Assembly: GCA_015060925.1 (NCBI GenBank)
Contig: SUXM01000002.1
Location: 1-64,000, forward strand
DNA length: 64,000 bases
Source of the DNA: Parabacteroides distasonis
GTDB lineage: Bacteria; Bacteroidota; Bacteroidia; Bacteroidales; Tannerellaceae
Direction: 5' to 3'
Part shown: positions 35,362-44,707 of the stretch, one piece after another
How the letters are laid out: each line of letters opens with the position of its first letter
Position numbering within the stretch: position 1 is the first letter of the stretch
Notes under the pieces: model-generated
Database searches by the model: none
What the model was told of the DNA's origin: nothing
The model's input: the letters and a program-made list of their open reading frames with translations, nothing else
Made by a program: the position numbers and the translations under genes

Positions 35362-36777
35362 TCAAATATTCACCTGCTTTCTCTTCCACAACAAAAAAAC
35401 AATCAAAGTAAAAGCCGTAATTGATACTCCTATAATTTGTGAGACTGTCATATCCAACCCAAAACCTTCAGGAGCAACAAAGATATAGGTAGAACATACA
35501 GCTGTCATAAACAAAGCCGGAATCAAAGTAATAAAATAACACTTCCTTACACTAACCAAATAAACAGTCAAAGCCCACAATGTAAACACTGCAAGTGTTT
35601 GATTACACCAAGCAAAATAACGCCAAATCATATCAAAACCTTCTTGGTCTTTTAGGCTATAAAGCAATAATGCTATTGCTGCAACAAAAAGAGGCACGCT
35701 AATCATCAATCGTTTTAAAATCGTACGCTGTTCTAAATGCAAAAAATCAGCAATAATTAAGCGTGCAGAACGAAAAGCGGTATCACCTGAAGTAATAGGA
35801 GCAGCAATAACCCCTAACATAGCTAACACCGCCCCAGCAGTTCCCAGCCATTCCTTTGTTATACTATCAACTACTACAGCTGCATTACTTTCTCCCATTC
35901 CATTTTCTTGAAAGAAATAAGTAGCTGCTGCAGCCCAAATCAAAGCAACAATTCCCTCTGTAATCATTGATCCATAAAAGATTGGACGAGCATATTTTTC
36001 ATTTTTCAGACAACGAGCCATTAACGGACTTTGTGTCGCATGAAAACCGGAGATAGCTCCACATGCTATACTTACAAACATAATCGGGAAAATTGGCAGT
36101 TTATTTGGATGAGTATTTGATAATCCATCTGTTATTTCCGGCAAAGCAGGGAAATGAACAAACAACATAATCAAAATACCAATAGCCATAAACAATAGAG
36201 CAATAGCAAATAATGGATAAACCTTCCCTATTATCTTATCTACAGGTAACAGAGTGGCTAAACCATAATACAAAAAGACGACTATGATCCAAAAAGTGAC
36301 ATCTAAATGTTCTGGAGTTAAACTTGCCAACAAACCTGCCGGACCTGCAACAAAGACAGCTCCAACTAAAGTCATCAATATTACCGTAAAGATTCGCATA
36401 AACTGTTTAAAGTTTACGCCTAAATAACGTCCTACTATCTCAGGCAAACTTTCCCCATTTTGGCGTAGAGATAACATGGCTGCCAAATAGTCATGAACTG
36501 CTCCTACAAAAATACTACCTATTACTATCCACAAAAAAGAAGCTGTACCAAATTTTGCTCCCATAATAGCACCAAATATTGGCCCTAAACCAGCTATATT
36601 CAGGAATTGAATCATGAATACTTTCCAAGAAGGCATCGGTATATAATCCACTCCATCTTGATTTGTATAAGCCGGTGTTGTTCGTTGAACTTCAACTCCA
36701 AACACCCGTTCTATAAATTTTCCATAAACGAAATATCCTAAAACCAGTGCTACAAGGCAACAAACAAATGAAATCAT
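35362..36777 (-). CDS. CstA-family carbon starvation / pyruvate or peptide transporter
   Basis: A 471-residue membrane protein with about 13 hydrophobic segments. It starts with FVCCLVALVLGYFVYGKFIERVFG and carries the CstA signatures IAGLGPIFGAIMGAKFG, GAVHDYLAAMLSLRQNGESLPEI, SGFHATQSPLMARCL and APITSGDTAFRSARLIIAD. It is a short CstA-like form, without the extra C-terminal region of the E. coli protein (about 700 residues). CstA proteins import pyruvate or peptides during starvation. It follows yqeY by 18 nt at the tail of the dcw gene run. Confidence 0.88.
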   Translation of the reverse strand: MISFVCCLVALVLGYFVYGKFIERVFGVEVQRTTPAYTNQDGVDYIPMPSWKVFMIQFLNIAGLGPIFGAIMGAKFGTASFLWIVIGSIFVGAVHDYLAAMLSLRQNGESLPEIVGRYLGVNFKQFMRIFTVILMTLVGAVFVAGPAGLLASLTPEHLDVTFWIIVVFLYYGLATLLPVDKIIGKVYPLFAIALLFMAIGILIMLFVHFPALPEITDGLSNTHPNKLPIFPIMFVSIACGAISGFHATQSPLMARCLKNEKYARPIFYGSMITEGIVALIWAAAATYFFQENGMGESNAAVVVDSITKEWLGTAGAVLAMLGVIAAPITSGDTAFRSARLIIADFLHLEQRTILKRLMISVPLFVAAIALLLYSLKDQEGFDMIWRYFAWCNQTLAVFTLWALTVYLVSVRKCYFITLIPALFMTAVCSTYIFVAPEGFGLDMTVSQIIGVSITAFTLIVFLLWKRKQVNI

Positions 36778-36795
36778 AGTATCTTTCTATATTTC

Positions 36796-37248
36796 CTATT
36801 CGCTTAATAATCTTTTTACCGCTTCAGAGATAGCACGTCCTTCCGCTTTTCCGGCTAAAGCCTTGGATGCAATACCCATCACTTTACCCATATCCTTAGG
36901 ACTTGTTGCTCCTACCTGTGCTATAATTACTTTTAACTCTACCTCCAATTCTTCTATAGACATCTGTTTTGGTAAATATTTTTCAATAACAACAACTTGT
37001 GCCAATTCGGCATCAGCCAAATCCTGTCGACCTTGTTGTTGATAAATCATAGCAGAATCTTTACCCTGTTTGACCAATTTCTGCATAATCTTTAAAGCAT
37101 CAGTATCAGTCAATGTATCATTTGCCCCTGGAGCTGTTTTAGCTTCCAAAAAGAATTTCTTTACATTTCTCAACGTTTCCAATGCGACTTTATCTTTCGC
37201 TTTCATTGCGTTTTTTATGTCTTCGCTGACTTTTTCAAATAAATCCAT
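36796..37248 (-). CDS. yqeY: GatB/YqeY domain protein
   Basis: A 150-residue all-helical protein (MDLFEKVSEDIKNAMKAKDKVALETLRNVKKFF) that matches YqeY, which shares the tail domain of the GatB amidotransferase subunit. Motifs include MIYQQQGRQDLADAELAQVVVIEKYLPKQMS and SPKDMGKVMGIASKALAGKAEG. The function of free-standing YqeY is unsettled; tRNA-related activity is suspected. It lies 15 nt after ftsZ. Confidence 0.9.
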   Translation of the reverse strand: MDLFEKVSEDIKNAMKAKDKVALETLRNVKKFFLEAKTAPGANDTLTDTDALKIMQKLVKQGKDSAMIYQQQGRQDLADAELAQVVVIEKYLPKQMSIEELEVELKVIIAQVGATSPKDMGKVMGIASKALAGKAEGRAISEAVKRLLSE

Positions 37249-37263
37249 ATCTCATTATATTTA

Positions 37264-38601
37264 TTAGAAACTTATTACTGTTCCACCTTTCGGTTTCTGT
37301 CCATGATTAACAACAGAGTTACTTACTATCTTTTGAGTAGCAGAGGCTAAATCATTTGAACCTTTTCTGATTTGTTGAATGTCTTTCACATTTCGTTTAT
37401 ATGCAGGTCTCTCTTCCAAAAATGCTATCAAGTTATCATCGTCCAATTCTTCTGTTGTAAGAACCACAATTTCTACTTGTGGAAGAGCATCCATATAATC
37501 ACCATAATATCTCAACATCAGTTCATCCTCTTCTTCCCTTTTCTTCTTTTCTGCTGCCGCTTTTTCTGCTGCCGCCCGAATCTCTTCATCCGTATTAAGA
37601 ACCTGTTGTTCTGTTTTTGTCAAGATATCTTCCAATCCAAATCCTGTCACCAAGATTGTGATTTTAATCTTATGTCCTAAACTATCATCATATCCATGCC
37701 CCCATTTCACTTCATACTCTGTTTTAAACTGCTTCATGAAATTATGGATATAATCCATTTCACTGATTCTAAGTTCATCTTCATGGCTATAGTAGATAAC
37801 GAAAGCAACTCGTTGCGCATTGAATATATTATTTACATCATTTACCAACGTATTTTCCAATGCTTCATTTATCGCTTGATGTAAACGTCCATCACCTTCA
37901 CCAAACCCAATACTAATCAAGGCGACACCACTATTACGCATAGTTGTATCCACATCTGCAAAATCGACATTCTGTTCAAGATTGGTAGTTACAATCTCAG
38001 CAATACTCTTTGCCGCAATAGTCAACGTTTCATCTGCTTTCCTATTTGCCTGCGGAATAGGCATATCTGCAAAGTTTCTAAGACGCTCATTATTTATTAC
38101 AAGTAAAGAGTCTACATTTTGTGCCATGTTACGAACGCCCCTAAGAGCTTTTACTATCTTCGGACGGCCTTCAAAGACAAACGGAATTGTAACAATACCT
38201 ACAGTCAAAATTCCCATCTCTTTAGAAATCTTTGCAACAACAGGAGCTGCACCAGTACCTGTTCCTCCCCCCATTCCTGCAGTGACAAAAGCCATACGGG
38301 TTCCGTCATCCAACATTTTACGAATATCGTTCTCACTTTCAACCGCAGCTTTTTTTCCCACTTCCGGAACATTTCCAGAGCCTAATCCATGAGTTGTATT
38401 CTGTCCGATTAAAAGTTTGTCCGGAACTTCTGATTTCTGTAGAGCTTGGTTATCTGTATTACACAAAACAAAAGAGACATCACGAATACCTTCACGATAC
38501 ATATTGCTAACAGCATTTCCTCCTCCTCCACCGACACCGATTACTTTAATAATCGTCTGAGGAGCTTTTGCCATATCAAAATCATATATTTTATCTTCCA
38601 T
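37264..38601 (-). CDS. ftsZ: Cell division protein FtsZ
   Basis: A 445-residue tubulin-like GTPase that forms the division ring. The nucleotide motif GMGGGTGTGAAPVVA is at about 109-123, preceded by IGVGGGGGNAVSNM and CNTDNQAL, and followed by the T7-loop region NVDFADVDTTM. After the globular core comes a charged segment (about 345-365, AAEKAAAEKKKREEEDE). The usual conserved C-terminal tail (DIPxFLR-like) is not obvious; YKRNVKDIQQIR may substitute. It follows ftsA by 32 nt. Confidence 0.97.
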   Translation of the reverse strand: MEDKIYDFDMAKAPQTIIKVIGVGGGGGNAVSNMYREGIRDVSFVLCNTDNQALQKSEVPDKLLIGQNTTHGLGSGNVPEVGKKAAVESENDIRKMLDDGTRMAFVTAGMGGGTGTGAAPVVAKISKEMGILTVGIVTIPFVFEGRPKIVKALRGVRNMAQNVDSLLVINNERLRNFADMPIPQANRKADETLTIAAKSIAEIVTTNLEQNVDFADVDTTMRNSGVALISIGFGEGDGRLHQAINEALENTLVNDVNNIFNAQRVAFVIYYSHEDELRISEMDYIHNFMKQFKTEYEVKWGHGYDDSLGHKIKITILVTGFGLEDILTKTEQQVLNTDEEIRAAAEKAAAEKKKREEEDELMLRYYGDYMDALPQVEIVVLTTEELDDDNLIAFLEERPAYKRNVKDIQQIRKGSNDLASATQKIVSNSVVNHGQKPKGGTVISF

Positions 38602-38633
38602 CTTTATCTAATGTTTAATTATTCTTAGATTAA

Positions 38634-40037
38634 TCAAGCCTCTTCATCCAAGATTTCACCTAATTTCCCAGATACGTTATCAAAGAATCTACCAAAAAAT
38701 CCACCACTTCTTTCTTTAGTATTATTTCCTCCCTTAGAATTCTCCCCTCCACGAATTGGATTTTTCACTTCAGACTCAGTTTTCTTAACCTCAATATTTT
38801 CTACAACAACTGGTTCTTGTTCTACAACAGGAGCTTCTGCAGAAATAGGTTTAGATTCTTTTATAGTCACTACCGGTTCAGGAATAACTGCACAGTTTTC
38901 AATCCCTTTCAATAACAATGCTGTAGCAGTTGTATATTCTGGATTATTTGCAATCATTTCTCCCTCTTTTATGAAATCTTTTCTAACAGAAGCATATCGA
39001 ACTTCCATTTTGAAACGGTCCACAAGTGCTTCTCGTAAATTCTTTAAGGTTGATCCATTTCCTGCAATCACAAGTTTAAAGCCTGTATCATTTGCCACAC
39101 CAACCTCTTCCAAACGAGCGTAAATATTTTCAATGATTTCGCGACTACGAGCTTCTACAACATTATTAACATCAGAAGACTTCACGCTTGCATGTCTTCC
39201 ATCCGCTAAATCTACAGGGATTGGCCGAGGTTCTTTTTCTTTTTCCCAAATAGCATTGCCTTCAGTTCGTTTAATCCGTTCAGCCTCTTTTTCTGATAGA
39301 TTATCAAGAGTCATTAAATCCTTTGTTATCAAATGGCTTCCCAAAGGAATCACATACAAACCGAGTAATTTACCTCCCTTAAACATTGTAACAGAAGTTA
39401 CACCTGCTCCAAAATCAATCAATGCACTTCCATTTTCTTTTTCAATATCTGTTAAAATCAAATCTGCCAAAGCCAAAGGAGAAACAATAACACCAGCTAC
39501 TTCCGTCTTTATATGTTCCACCATATTTTTCGTAACTGAATCTCGAAGTGCAGGACGACCTACAATCAATTTATAGCGCGCCTCGATACGAGAGCATGAC
39601 AATCCTATCGGATTCGCTTCTAACTGGTTATCCAAATAATATACAGGAGAAGCAATATCTAACACATTCAACAACTCCGGTGTATATTGACGGCATTCTT
39701 GATCAATCTCTTGCAACGTTTTTTCTGTCACCACTCCATTCCCTAATAATTTAGAAACAGAATGATCAATTGTTCGAAGAGACTGCCCTCCTACACCCAT
39801 ATAAATTTTTGAGATACGTGTTCCTCCCAATTTATTTTCTAACTTCCGTACAAGTCCTACAATCTTATAAGCGGTATCTTTTATATTATACACACATCCT
39901 CTCCGAATACATGTATCCACCTTTTCTACTTCATAAGCAATTATAGAAAGTTCTCCGGAAGGATTTTTCGTTCCCACCATGCCGACCATGTGAGATGTGC
40001 CAAGATCAATGGCTACTATAAAGTCTGTGTATGCCAT
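38634..40037 (-). CDS. ftsA: Cell division protein FtsA
   Basis: A 467-residue actin-like protein that tethers FtsZ to the membrane. It starts MAYTDFIVAIDLGTSHMVGMVG, 4 nt after the ftsQ stop; an upstream ATG at 40061 would overlap ftsQ and adds residues unlike the family. SALIDFGAGVTSVTMFKGGKL and KLVIAGNGSTLKNL are the actin-fold phosphate and adenosine loops. A proline- and glutamate-rich linker (about 385-430) precedes the C-terminal GGFFGRFFDNVSGKLGEIL, an amphipathic helix suited to membrane binding. Confidence 0.96.
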   Translation of the reverse strand: MAYTDFIVAIDLGTSHMVGMVGTKNPSGELSIIAYEVEKVDTCIRRGCVYNIKDTAYKIVGLVRKLENKLGGTRISKIYMGVGGQSLRTIDHSVSKLLGNGVVTEKTLQEIDQECRQYTPELLNVLDIASPVYYLDNQLEANPIGLSCSRIEARYKLIVGRPALRDSVTKNMVEHIKTEVAGVIVSPLALADLILTDIEKENGSALIDFGAGVTSVTMFKGGKLLGLYVIPLGSHLITKDLMTLDNLSEKEAERIKRTEGNAIWEKEKEPRPIPVDLADGRHASVKSSDVNNVVEARSREIIENIYARLEEVGVANDTGFKLVIAGNGSTLKNLREALVDRFKMEVRYASVRKDFIKEGEMIANNPEYTTATALLLKGIENCAVIPEPVVTIKESKPISAEAPVVEQEPVVVENIEVKKTESEVKNPIRGGENSKGGNNTKERSGGFFGRFFDNVSGKLGEILDEEA

Positions 40038-40041
40038 ATTC

Positions 40042-40773
40042 TTATTTTTTAGTACAAACAATCTGGTTTTTATATTTTAAATTTATTATACTGTATTTCT
40101 CCCAACCCACTTTAGGAATCGCCTTTTCGTAAAAGAGTTTGAGATTTTCCAGTTTCTTTTCAAAATCAGCCAATGTTCCCAATACAATCCGATGGTTACC
40201 TACCCGAGGTATCAATTCTATTTCATTATCAGGATGAACATATATTTGTTCTATTTGACTATTCCAAAAATCATTTTCTTGTAAGAAAAGAGCAAACTTA
40301 TATAGCTCACCTATCGCTAACTCTTTCTCCACAAATCCACTTACAACCGGTACATGAGCTACATATCGATGGCTAACTGGCATGGTTGTCCCTAAATTAT
40401 CCACATAATAATTTCCTTTAGAGCCAAGAATGCGCAATATAGGGATTTTTTGTTCAACTTCCAATTTAACCAAGCCGGATGGAGTTTTATAAACTTCAAC
40501 CTCAGCAATCATCTCATTCTTTAAAAGCTCGTTTTCTATCAGATCAGTATTGACCTCATCAATAGGCTTATTTATCGGATTTAAACCTGCCCTTTGAAGT
40601 ATAAACTTCAGGTCGTTTTCACTGACAAAGTGTTTGTCTAAACTATCTAAAACGACAATCTCAAGATCATGACAATCCTTTCCTCCACGGCTTTCCCGAA
40701 AGAAATATGAGACAAACACTATGTAACAGAACAACAATGTCGCTACAATTATGGATATAACACGGACAACCAT
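40042..40773 (-). CDS. ftsQ: Cell division protein FtsQ
   Basis: A 243-residue bitopic protein: N-terminal membrane helix (about residues 3-25, VRVISIIVATLLFCYIVFVSYFF), then a POTRA-like domain (DKHFVSENDLKFILQRAGLNP) and a beta domain. FtsQ links early and late divisome proteins. It abuts murC directly (stop of murC at 40774) and precedes ftsA. Confidence 0.92.
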   Translation of the reverse strand: MVVRVISIIVATLLFCYIVFVSYFFRESRGGKDCHDLEIVVLDSLDKHFVSENDLKFILQRAGLNPINKPIDEVNTDLIENELLKNEMIAEVEVYKTPSGLVKLEVEQKIPILRILGSKGNYYVDNLGTTMPVSHRYVAHVPVVSGFVEKELAIGELYKFALFLQENDFWNSQIEQIYVHPDNEIELIPRVGNHRIVLGTLADFEKKLENLKLFYEKAIPKVGWEKYSIINLKYKNQIVCTKK

Positions 40774-42186
40774 CTATTCTTTTTTATCCAAAATTTGTTT
40801 TACAGGATTAATAAGTAACTCTATATTACCTGCACCCACCATTAATACCACTTCAAAACGATCCAGTTCCTTTGCTATCAAATCCAACAAATCATCTTTC
40901 TGAATCATCCTTTTTTCACCAATAGTTACAGCATCAAAAATAATCTTTGAGGTAACCCCTGGAATCGGCTCTTCACGTGCAGGATAGATGTCCAACAATA
41001 TTAATTCATCCAAAAGAGAAAGACTTGCTGCAAATTCAGAAGCAAAATCACGTGTCCGTGAATACAAATGAGGTTGAAAGATGCCAGTAACTTTACGACC
41101 GGCATATAACTCTTTCACTGAAAGGATACTTGCTTCCAACTCTGCCGGATGATGTGCATAGTCATCAATCAATACAACTTGCTCTTTCTTCAAATGAAAA
41201 TCAAAGCGACGACGTGGACCGGCAAAGCTAATCATACCTTTCTTTATCTCTTCTGGAGTAACACCATTCAGCCATGCAACAGCAATCGCAGCCACACCGT
41301 TTTCTATATTAACCTTAACCGGCACACCCAACTGGATATTCTCTATACGGACATCCGGTCCTACAAAGTCAAAAACAATCTCACCATTTCCTATACGCAC
41401 ATTCTCTGCATAAAAATCGACATCACAAATATCCATATCTGTGTCCAAATTTCGTGCTCCTGAATAGGTGAAAAATTTCACACCAGACTGTAAACGAGGT
41501 GTCACATGGATACCTTTTTTCATAATTAAACATCCATCCGGACGAATCAACGAAGTGAAATGTTCAAAACTTTCCCGATAAGCTTCTGGTGTCCCATAGA
41601 TATCCAAATGATCTGGATCTGCTGAAGTTATAACTGCCATATAAGGAGATAACCAATGAAAAGAGCGATCAAACTCATCAGCTTCTATCACTGTTAAATC
41701 ACTTTTTGACGACAACATCAAATTACTGTCATAATTTTTCAAAATTCCCCCCAAAAAGGCATTACAATCCACCTGCGACTGTTTTAGCAAATGAGCAACC
41801 ATAGAAGAAGTTGTTGTCTTGCCATGCGTTCCGGCAATGCAAAGACCACGGCTACAATTCGTGATTTCACCTAAAACCTTCGCTCGTTTCATCACCTCAA
41901 AGCCATTCGCACGGAAATAACAAAGTTCCGTATGGGAATCTGGGACAGCCGGTGTATAAACAACCAAAGTTTCCTTTGGATTCTTACACCCTTCCGGTAT
42001 CAAATCAATATGATCCTCATAATGGATTTCCGCTCCTTCCTCGTTTAACTGTTCCGTCAGCTTAGAAGGAGTTTTGTCATAACCGGCCACCTTTTTACCA
42101 TTCGCAAGAAAATAGCGAATCAAGGCGCTCATACCTATCCCACCGGCTCCAACAAAATAGACTGATTTTATAGTATTTATATCCAT
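40774..42186 (-). CDS. murC: UDP-N-acetylmuramate--L-alanine ligase
   Basis: A 470-residue Mur ligase starting MDINTIKSVYFVGAGGIGMSALIRYFL; the frame extends 10 codons upstream, but the dinucleotide-fold motif favours this start. The ATP loop is IAGTHGKTTTSSM, the central domain has EADEFDRSFHWLSP, and DDYAHHPAELEASI and FQPHLYSRTRDF are MurC-specific. It adds L-Ala to UDP-MurNAc. It lies between murG and ftsQ, 36 nt after the murG stop. Confidence 0.97.
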   Translation of the reverse strand: MDINTIKSVYFVGAGGIGMSALIRYFLANGKKVAGYDKTPSKLTEQLNEEGAEIHYEDHIDLIPEGCKNPKETLVVYTPAVPDSHTELCYFRANGFEVMKRAKVLGEITNCSRGLCIAGTHGKTTTSSMVAHLLKQSQVDCNAFLGGILKNYDSNLMLSSKSDLTVIEADEFDRSFHWLSPYMAVITSADPDHLDIYGTPEAYRESFEHFTSLIRPDGCLIMKKGIHVTPRLQSGVKFFTYSGARNLDTDMDICDVDFYAENVRIGNGEIVFDFVGPDVRIENIQLGVPVKVNIENGVAAIAVAWLNGVTPEEIKKGMISFAGPRRRFDFHLKKEQVVLIDDYAHHPAELEASILSVKELYAGRKVTGIFQPHLYSRTRDFASEFAASLSLLDELILLDIYPAREEPIPGVTSKIIFDAVTIGEKRMIQKDDLLDLIAKELDRFEVVLMVGAGNIELLINPVKQILDKKE

Positions 42187-42222
42187 GATATCCCGTTGTT
42201 GTATTCTGTCTTGCAAAGATAA

Positions 42223-43329
42223 TTATTTTATAATCTTGATCATCTCATCCACAATACGTTCTGCGCTCTGGTGCTGAGCTAACATCGCTATATTTTTACT
42301 TAAAGAGTTTAAACGTTCTTCGTCATATATAAGCTCCAAAGCCTTTGAAACTAATTCTTTTTCCGCCTCTTTATCTATCACCATAACTGCAGCATTTTTA
42401 TCCACCAAGGCCTGTGCATTTTTAGTTTGATGATCTTCTGCCACATTTGGGGACGGCACTAATATTACCGGTTTTCCTAACAAACAAAGTTCGGAAATCG
42501 AACTTGCTCCAGCACGAGAGATAATCAAGTCTGCAGCCGCATAGGCATAATCCATACGGGTAATAAAGTCGGAACACCAGATAGGCATGCCCCGATAAGC
42601 TTTCAAATGCTTCAATGCCTCCTGTTGATAATATCTTCCTGTCTGCCAAATAACCTGTACATCTGCATCTGATGCAAATAATTTGTCTAAACCGTTCTGA
42701 ATACTACGATTGATTGTCCGAGCGCCCAAGCTTCCTCCTACGACCAAAACTGTTTTTTTATTAGGAGACAACCCCAAAAAGCGCAAAGCCTCTTCACGTT
42801 TATCTAAAGCCTCTTCCAAATCTTGACGTACCGGATTTCCTGTTACAACAATACGATCTGCAGGAAAGAACTTATCCATTCCATCATAAGCAACGCAGAT
42901 TTTATCAGCCTTCTTTGCTAGCAATTTATTCGTAACGCCGGCATAAGAGTTTTGTTCCTGTATCAAGGTTGGAATCCCTAAAGATGCGGCCATCCACAAC
43001 GTAGGTCCACTGGCATAACCACCGACACCCACAGCTATATCCGGTCGAAACTCCCGGATTGTCTTCCTTGCTAATCGCAAACTTTTAAATAAACGTCCTA
43101 TTACTCGGACATTATTTAATAAATGCGTCCGGTCAAAGCCGCTCACTGGCAAACCGACAATAGAATAACCGGCCGCCGGAACCTTTTCCATCTCCATTCG
43201 GTCTTCAGCTCCTACAAATAATATTTCAGCATTAGGAAAACGCTTCTTAAATGTATTAGCGATTGATATAGCAGGAAAAATATGCCCTCCTGTTCCACCT
43301 CCACTTATTATAATCCGGTATTGTTTCAT
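42223..43329 (-). CDS. murG: UDP-N-acetylglucosamine--undecaprenyl-pyrophosphoryl-muramoyl-pentapeptide transferase
   Basis: A 368-residue GT28 glycosyltransferase making lipid II from lipid I at the inner membrane face. It shows the N-terminal GGGTGGHIFPAISIA loop, GVGGYASGPT, LIQEQNSYAGVTNKLLAKKAD, VVGGSLGARTINRS and the donor-site SRAGASSISELCLLGKP. It overlaps ftsW by 4 nt. Confidence 0.97.
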   Translation of the reverse strand: MKQYRIIISGGGTGGHIFPAISIANTFKKRFPNAEILFVGAEDRMEMEKVPAAGYSIVGLPVSGFDRTHLLNNVRVIGRLFKSLRLARKTIREFRPDIAVGVGGYASGPTLWMAASLGIPTLIQEQNSYAGVTNKLLAKKADKICVAYDGMDKFFPADRIVVTGNPVRQDLEEALDKREEALRFLGLSPNKKTVLVVGGSLGARTINRSIQNGLDKLFASDADVQVIWQTGRYYQQEALKHLKAYRGMPIWCSDFITRMDYAYAAADLIISRAGASSISELCLLGKPVILVPSPNVAEDHQTKNAQALVDKNAAVMVIDKEAEKELVSKALELIYDEERLNSLSKNIAMLAQHQSAERIVDEMIKIIK

Positions 43330-44696
43330 ATTTTAGCTTCTGTTGTAATTTCCTCTTTTAAATTATTGACAACCTCCAAAGGATTTTCTCTTACATCATC
43401 CAAAACCCTTTCAGCCATGCCTATTTCCTCCTTAACTTCTGCCGATATTTTTTCTGACGGATGCCCATCCATATCCGGTTCGATGCTCATCGGATTTTCC
43501 GACACTGCCAATGTTTCCAACATCTCTTCATCATTACCCATATTTGCGCCAAAGCGACTGACACTAAGAATAATGCCAATGTAAGCACAAGATATAACCG
43601 TAGAGGTACCTCCACGACTAACCAAAGGCAAAGGCTGCCCCGTAACAGGAATCAAATCAACAGCAACAGCCATATTCGTCAGAGCTTGAGCTACCAACAA
43701 CAGGCCACATCCCATAACCAAAAACTTAGGGAAAAGCTTGTCACATTTACGCGCAATCACCCCCACCCTGACAAGCAATACAATATAAAGAAATAGTACA
43801 AAAGCACCTCCCAAAATCCCCATCTCTTCAATAATGATTGCATAAATAAAGTCCGAATAAGCTTGAGGCAAAAAATCACGCTGTTGCCCATAGCCGGGGA
43901 ATTTTCCCAATACGCCTCCACGAGCAATTGCTATCTTTGCATGGACAACTTGGTAATTATCATCCTCTATATTAACAGCCTTTCCCGGCTCGAACGTAAC
44001 TGGAGAAGTAGAATCAAAGAAACGTTCAATACGTCCTTTCCAAGTATGTGCTCGATCCGGCAAGTAATCCATGGCTCCTGCCGGTACAAAATAGAGCAAT
44101 ACAACCATTAAAGAAACAGCCGCAAACATTATTCCCCAAAATTTGAATAACCGGGCAAAAGATATTTGTCCCAAAAACATCATCATCTGGACAATCAAAA
44201 AAAGCAAAAGAGCCGTAGATCCGTTGTTGGTAAAAATCAAAGCACATATAATTCCGGCACCAATCAAAATATACTTGAACATCTGCTTTTCAGTAAACAT
44301 ATTCTGTTTACTTAAAATAAATGCAGTATATCCGATAACAGCAAGCTTCGCTATCTCAGAAGGTTGGAAACGAATCCCCAAAATCTCCAACCAACGTGGT
44401 TCCCCATTCACTACTACTCCAAAATAGGGAGTTATGGCCAATAAGATTGCAGATATAGGGAGAAAAACAGTCAATAATGCATAGTACTTACAAGGGATAT
44501 GATGCAAAAACAAAACAAGGACAAAACCTCCCAATAAAAAACTTGCATGACGAACAATCGGAGTCCAATGAGTTGCACTCTTATAAGCAAGCGTACTGGT
44601 TGCACTAAATACTTCCACAGCCGAAATCAGACAGAGGAACATGAATACAATCCATATCACCCGGTCTCCTTTAAATAGTTTACTCGCCAGATTCAT
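43326..44696 (-). CDS. ftsW: Septal peptidoglycan polymerase FtsW
   Basis: A 456-residue SEDS-family membrane protein with about ten membrane segments over residues 13-385. GEPRWLEILGIRFQPSEIAKLA, SDFIYAIIIEEMGILG and TGQPLPLVSRGGTS are the family's catalytic-region signatures. A cytoplasmic tail of about 70 residues (EEMLETLAVSENPMSIEPD onwards) is acidic and longer than in E. coli. It polymerises lipid II with its partner FtsI, encoded upstream in the same cluster. Confidence 0.95.
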   Translation of the reverse strand: MNLASKLFKGDRVIWIVFMFLCLISAVEVFSATSTLAYKSATHWTPIVRHASFLLGGFVLVLFLHHIPCKYYALLTVFLPISAILLAITPYFGVVVNGEPRWLEILGIRFQPSEIAKLAVIGYTAFILSKQNMFTEKQMFKYILIGAGIICALIFTNNGSTALLLFLIVQMMMFLGQISFARLFKFWGIMFAAVSLMVVLLYFVPAGAMDYLPDRAHTWKGRIERFFDSTSPVTFEPGKAVNIEDDNYQVVHAKIAIARGGVLGKFPGYGQQRDFLPQAYSDFIYAIIIEEMGILGGAFVLFLYIVLLVRVGVIARKCDKLFPKFLVMGCGLLLVAQALTNMAVAVDLIPVTGQPLPLVSRGGTSTVISCAYIGIILSVSRFGANMGNDEEMLETLAVSENPMSIEPDMDGHPSEKISAEVKEEIGMAERVLDDVRENPLEVVNNLKEEITTEAKI

Positions 44697-44707
44697 GCTT
44701 TATTCAA

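Noticed and set aside
37264-37350. Truncated FtsZ C-terminus
   Set aside because: The reading frame ends with a normal stop and a conserved-looking tail; the atypical C-terminal peptide may simply be divergent in this group.
39133-39576. 147-codon open frame on the plus strand inside ftsA
   Set aside because: It is antisense to a well-conserved ftsA and has no family resemblance.
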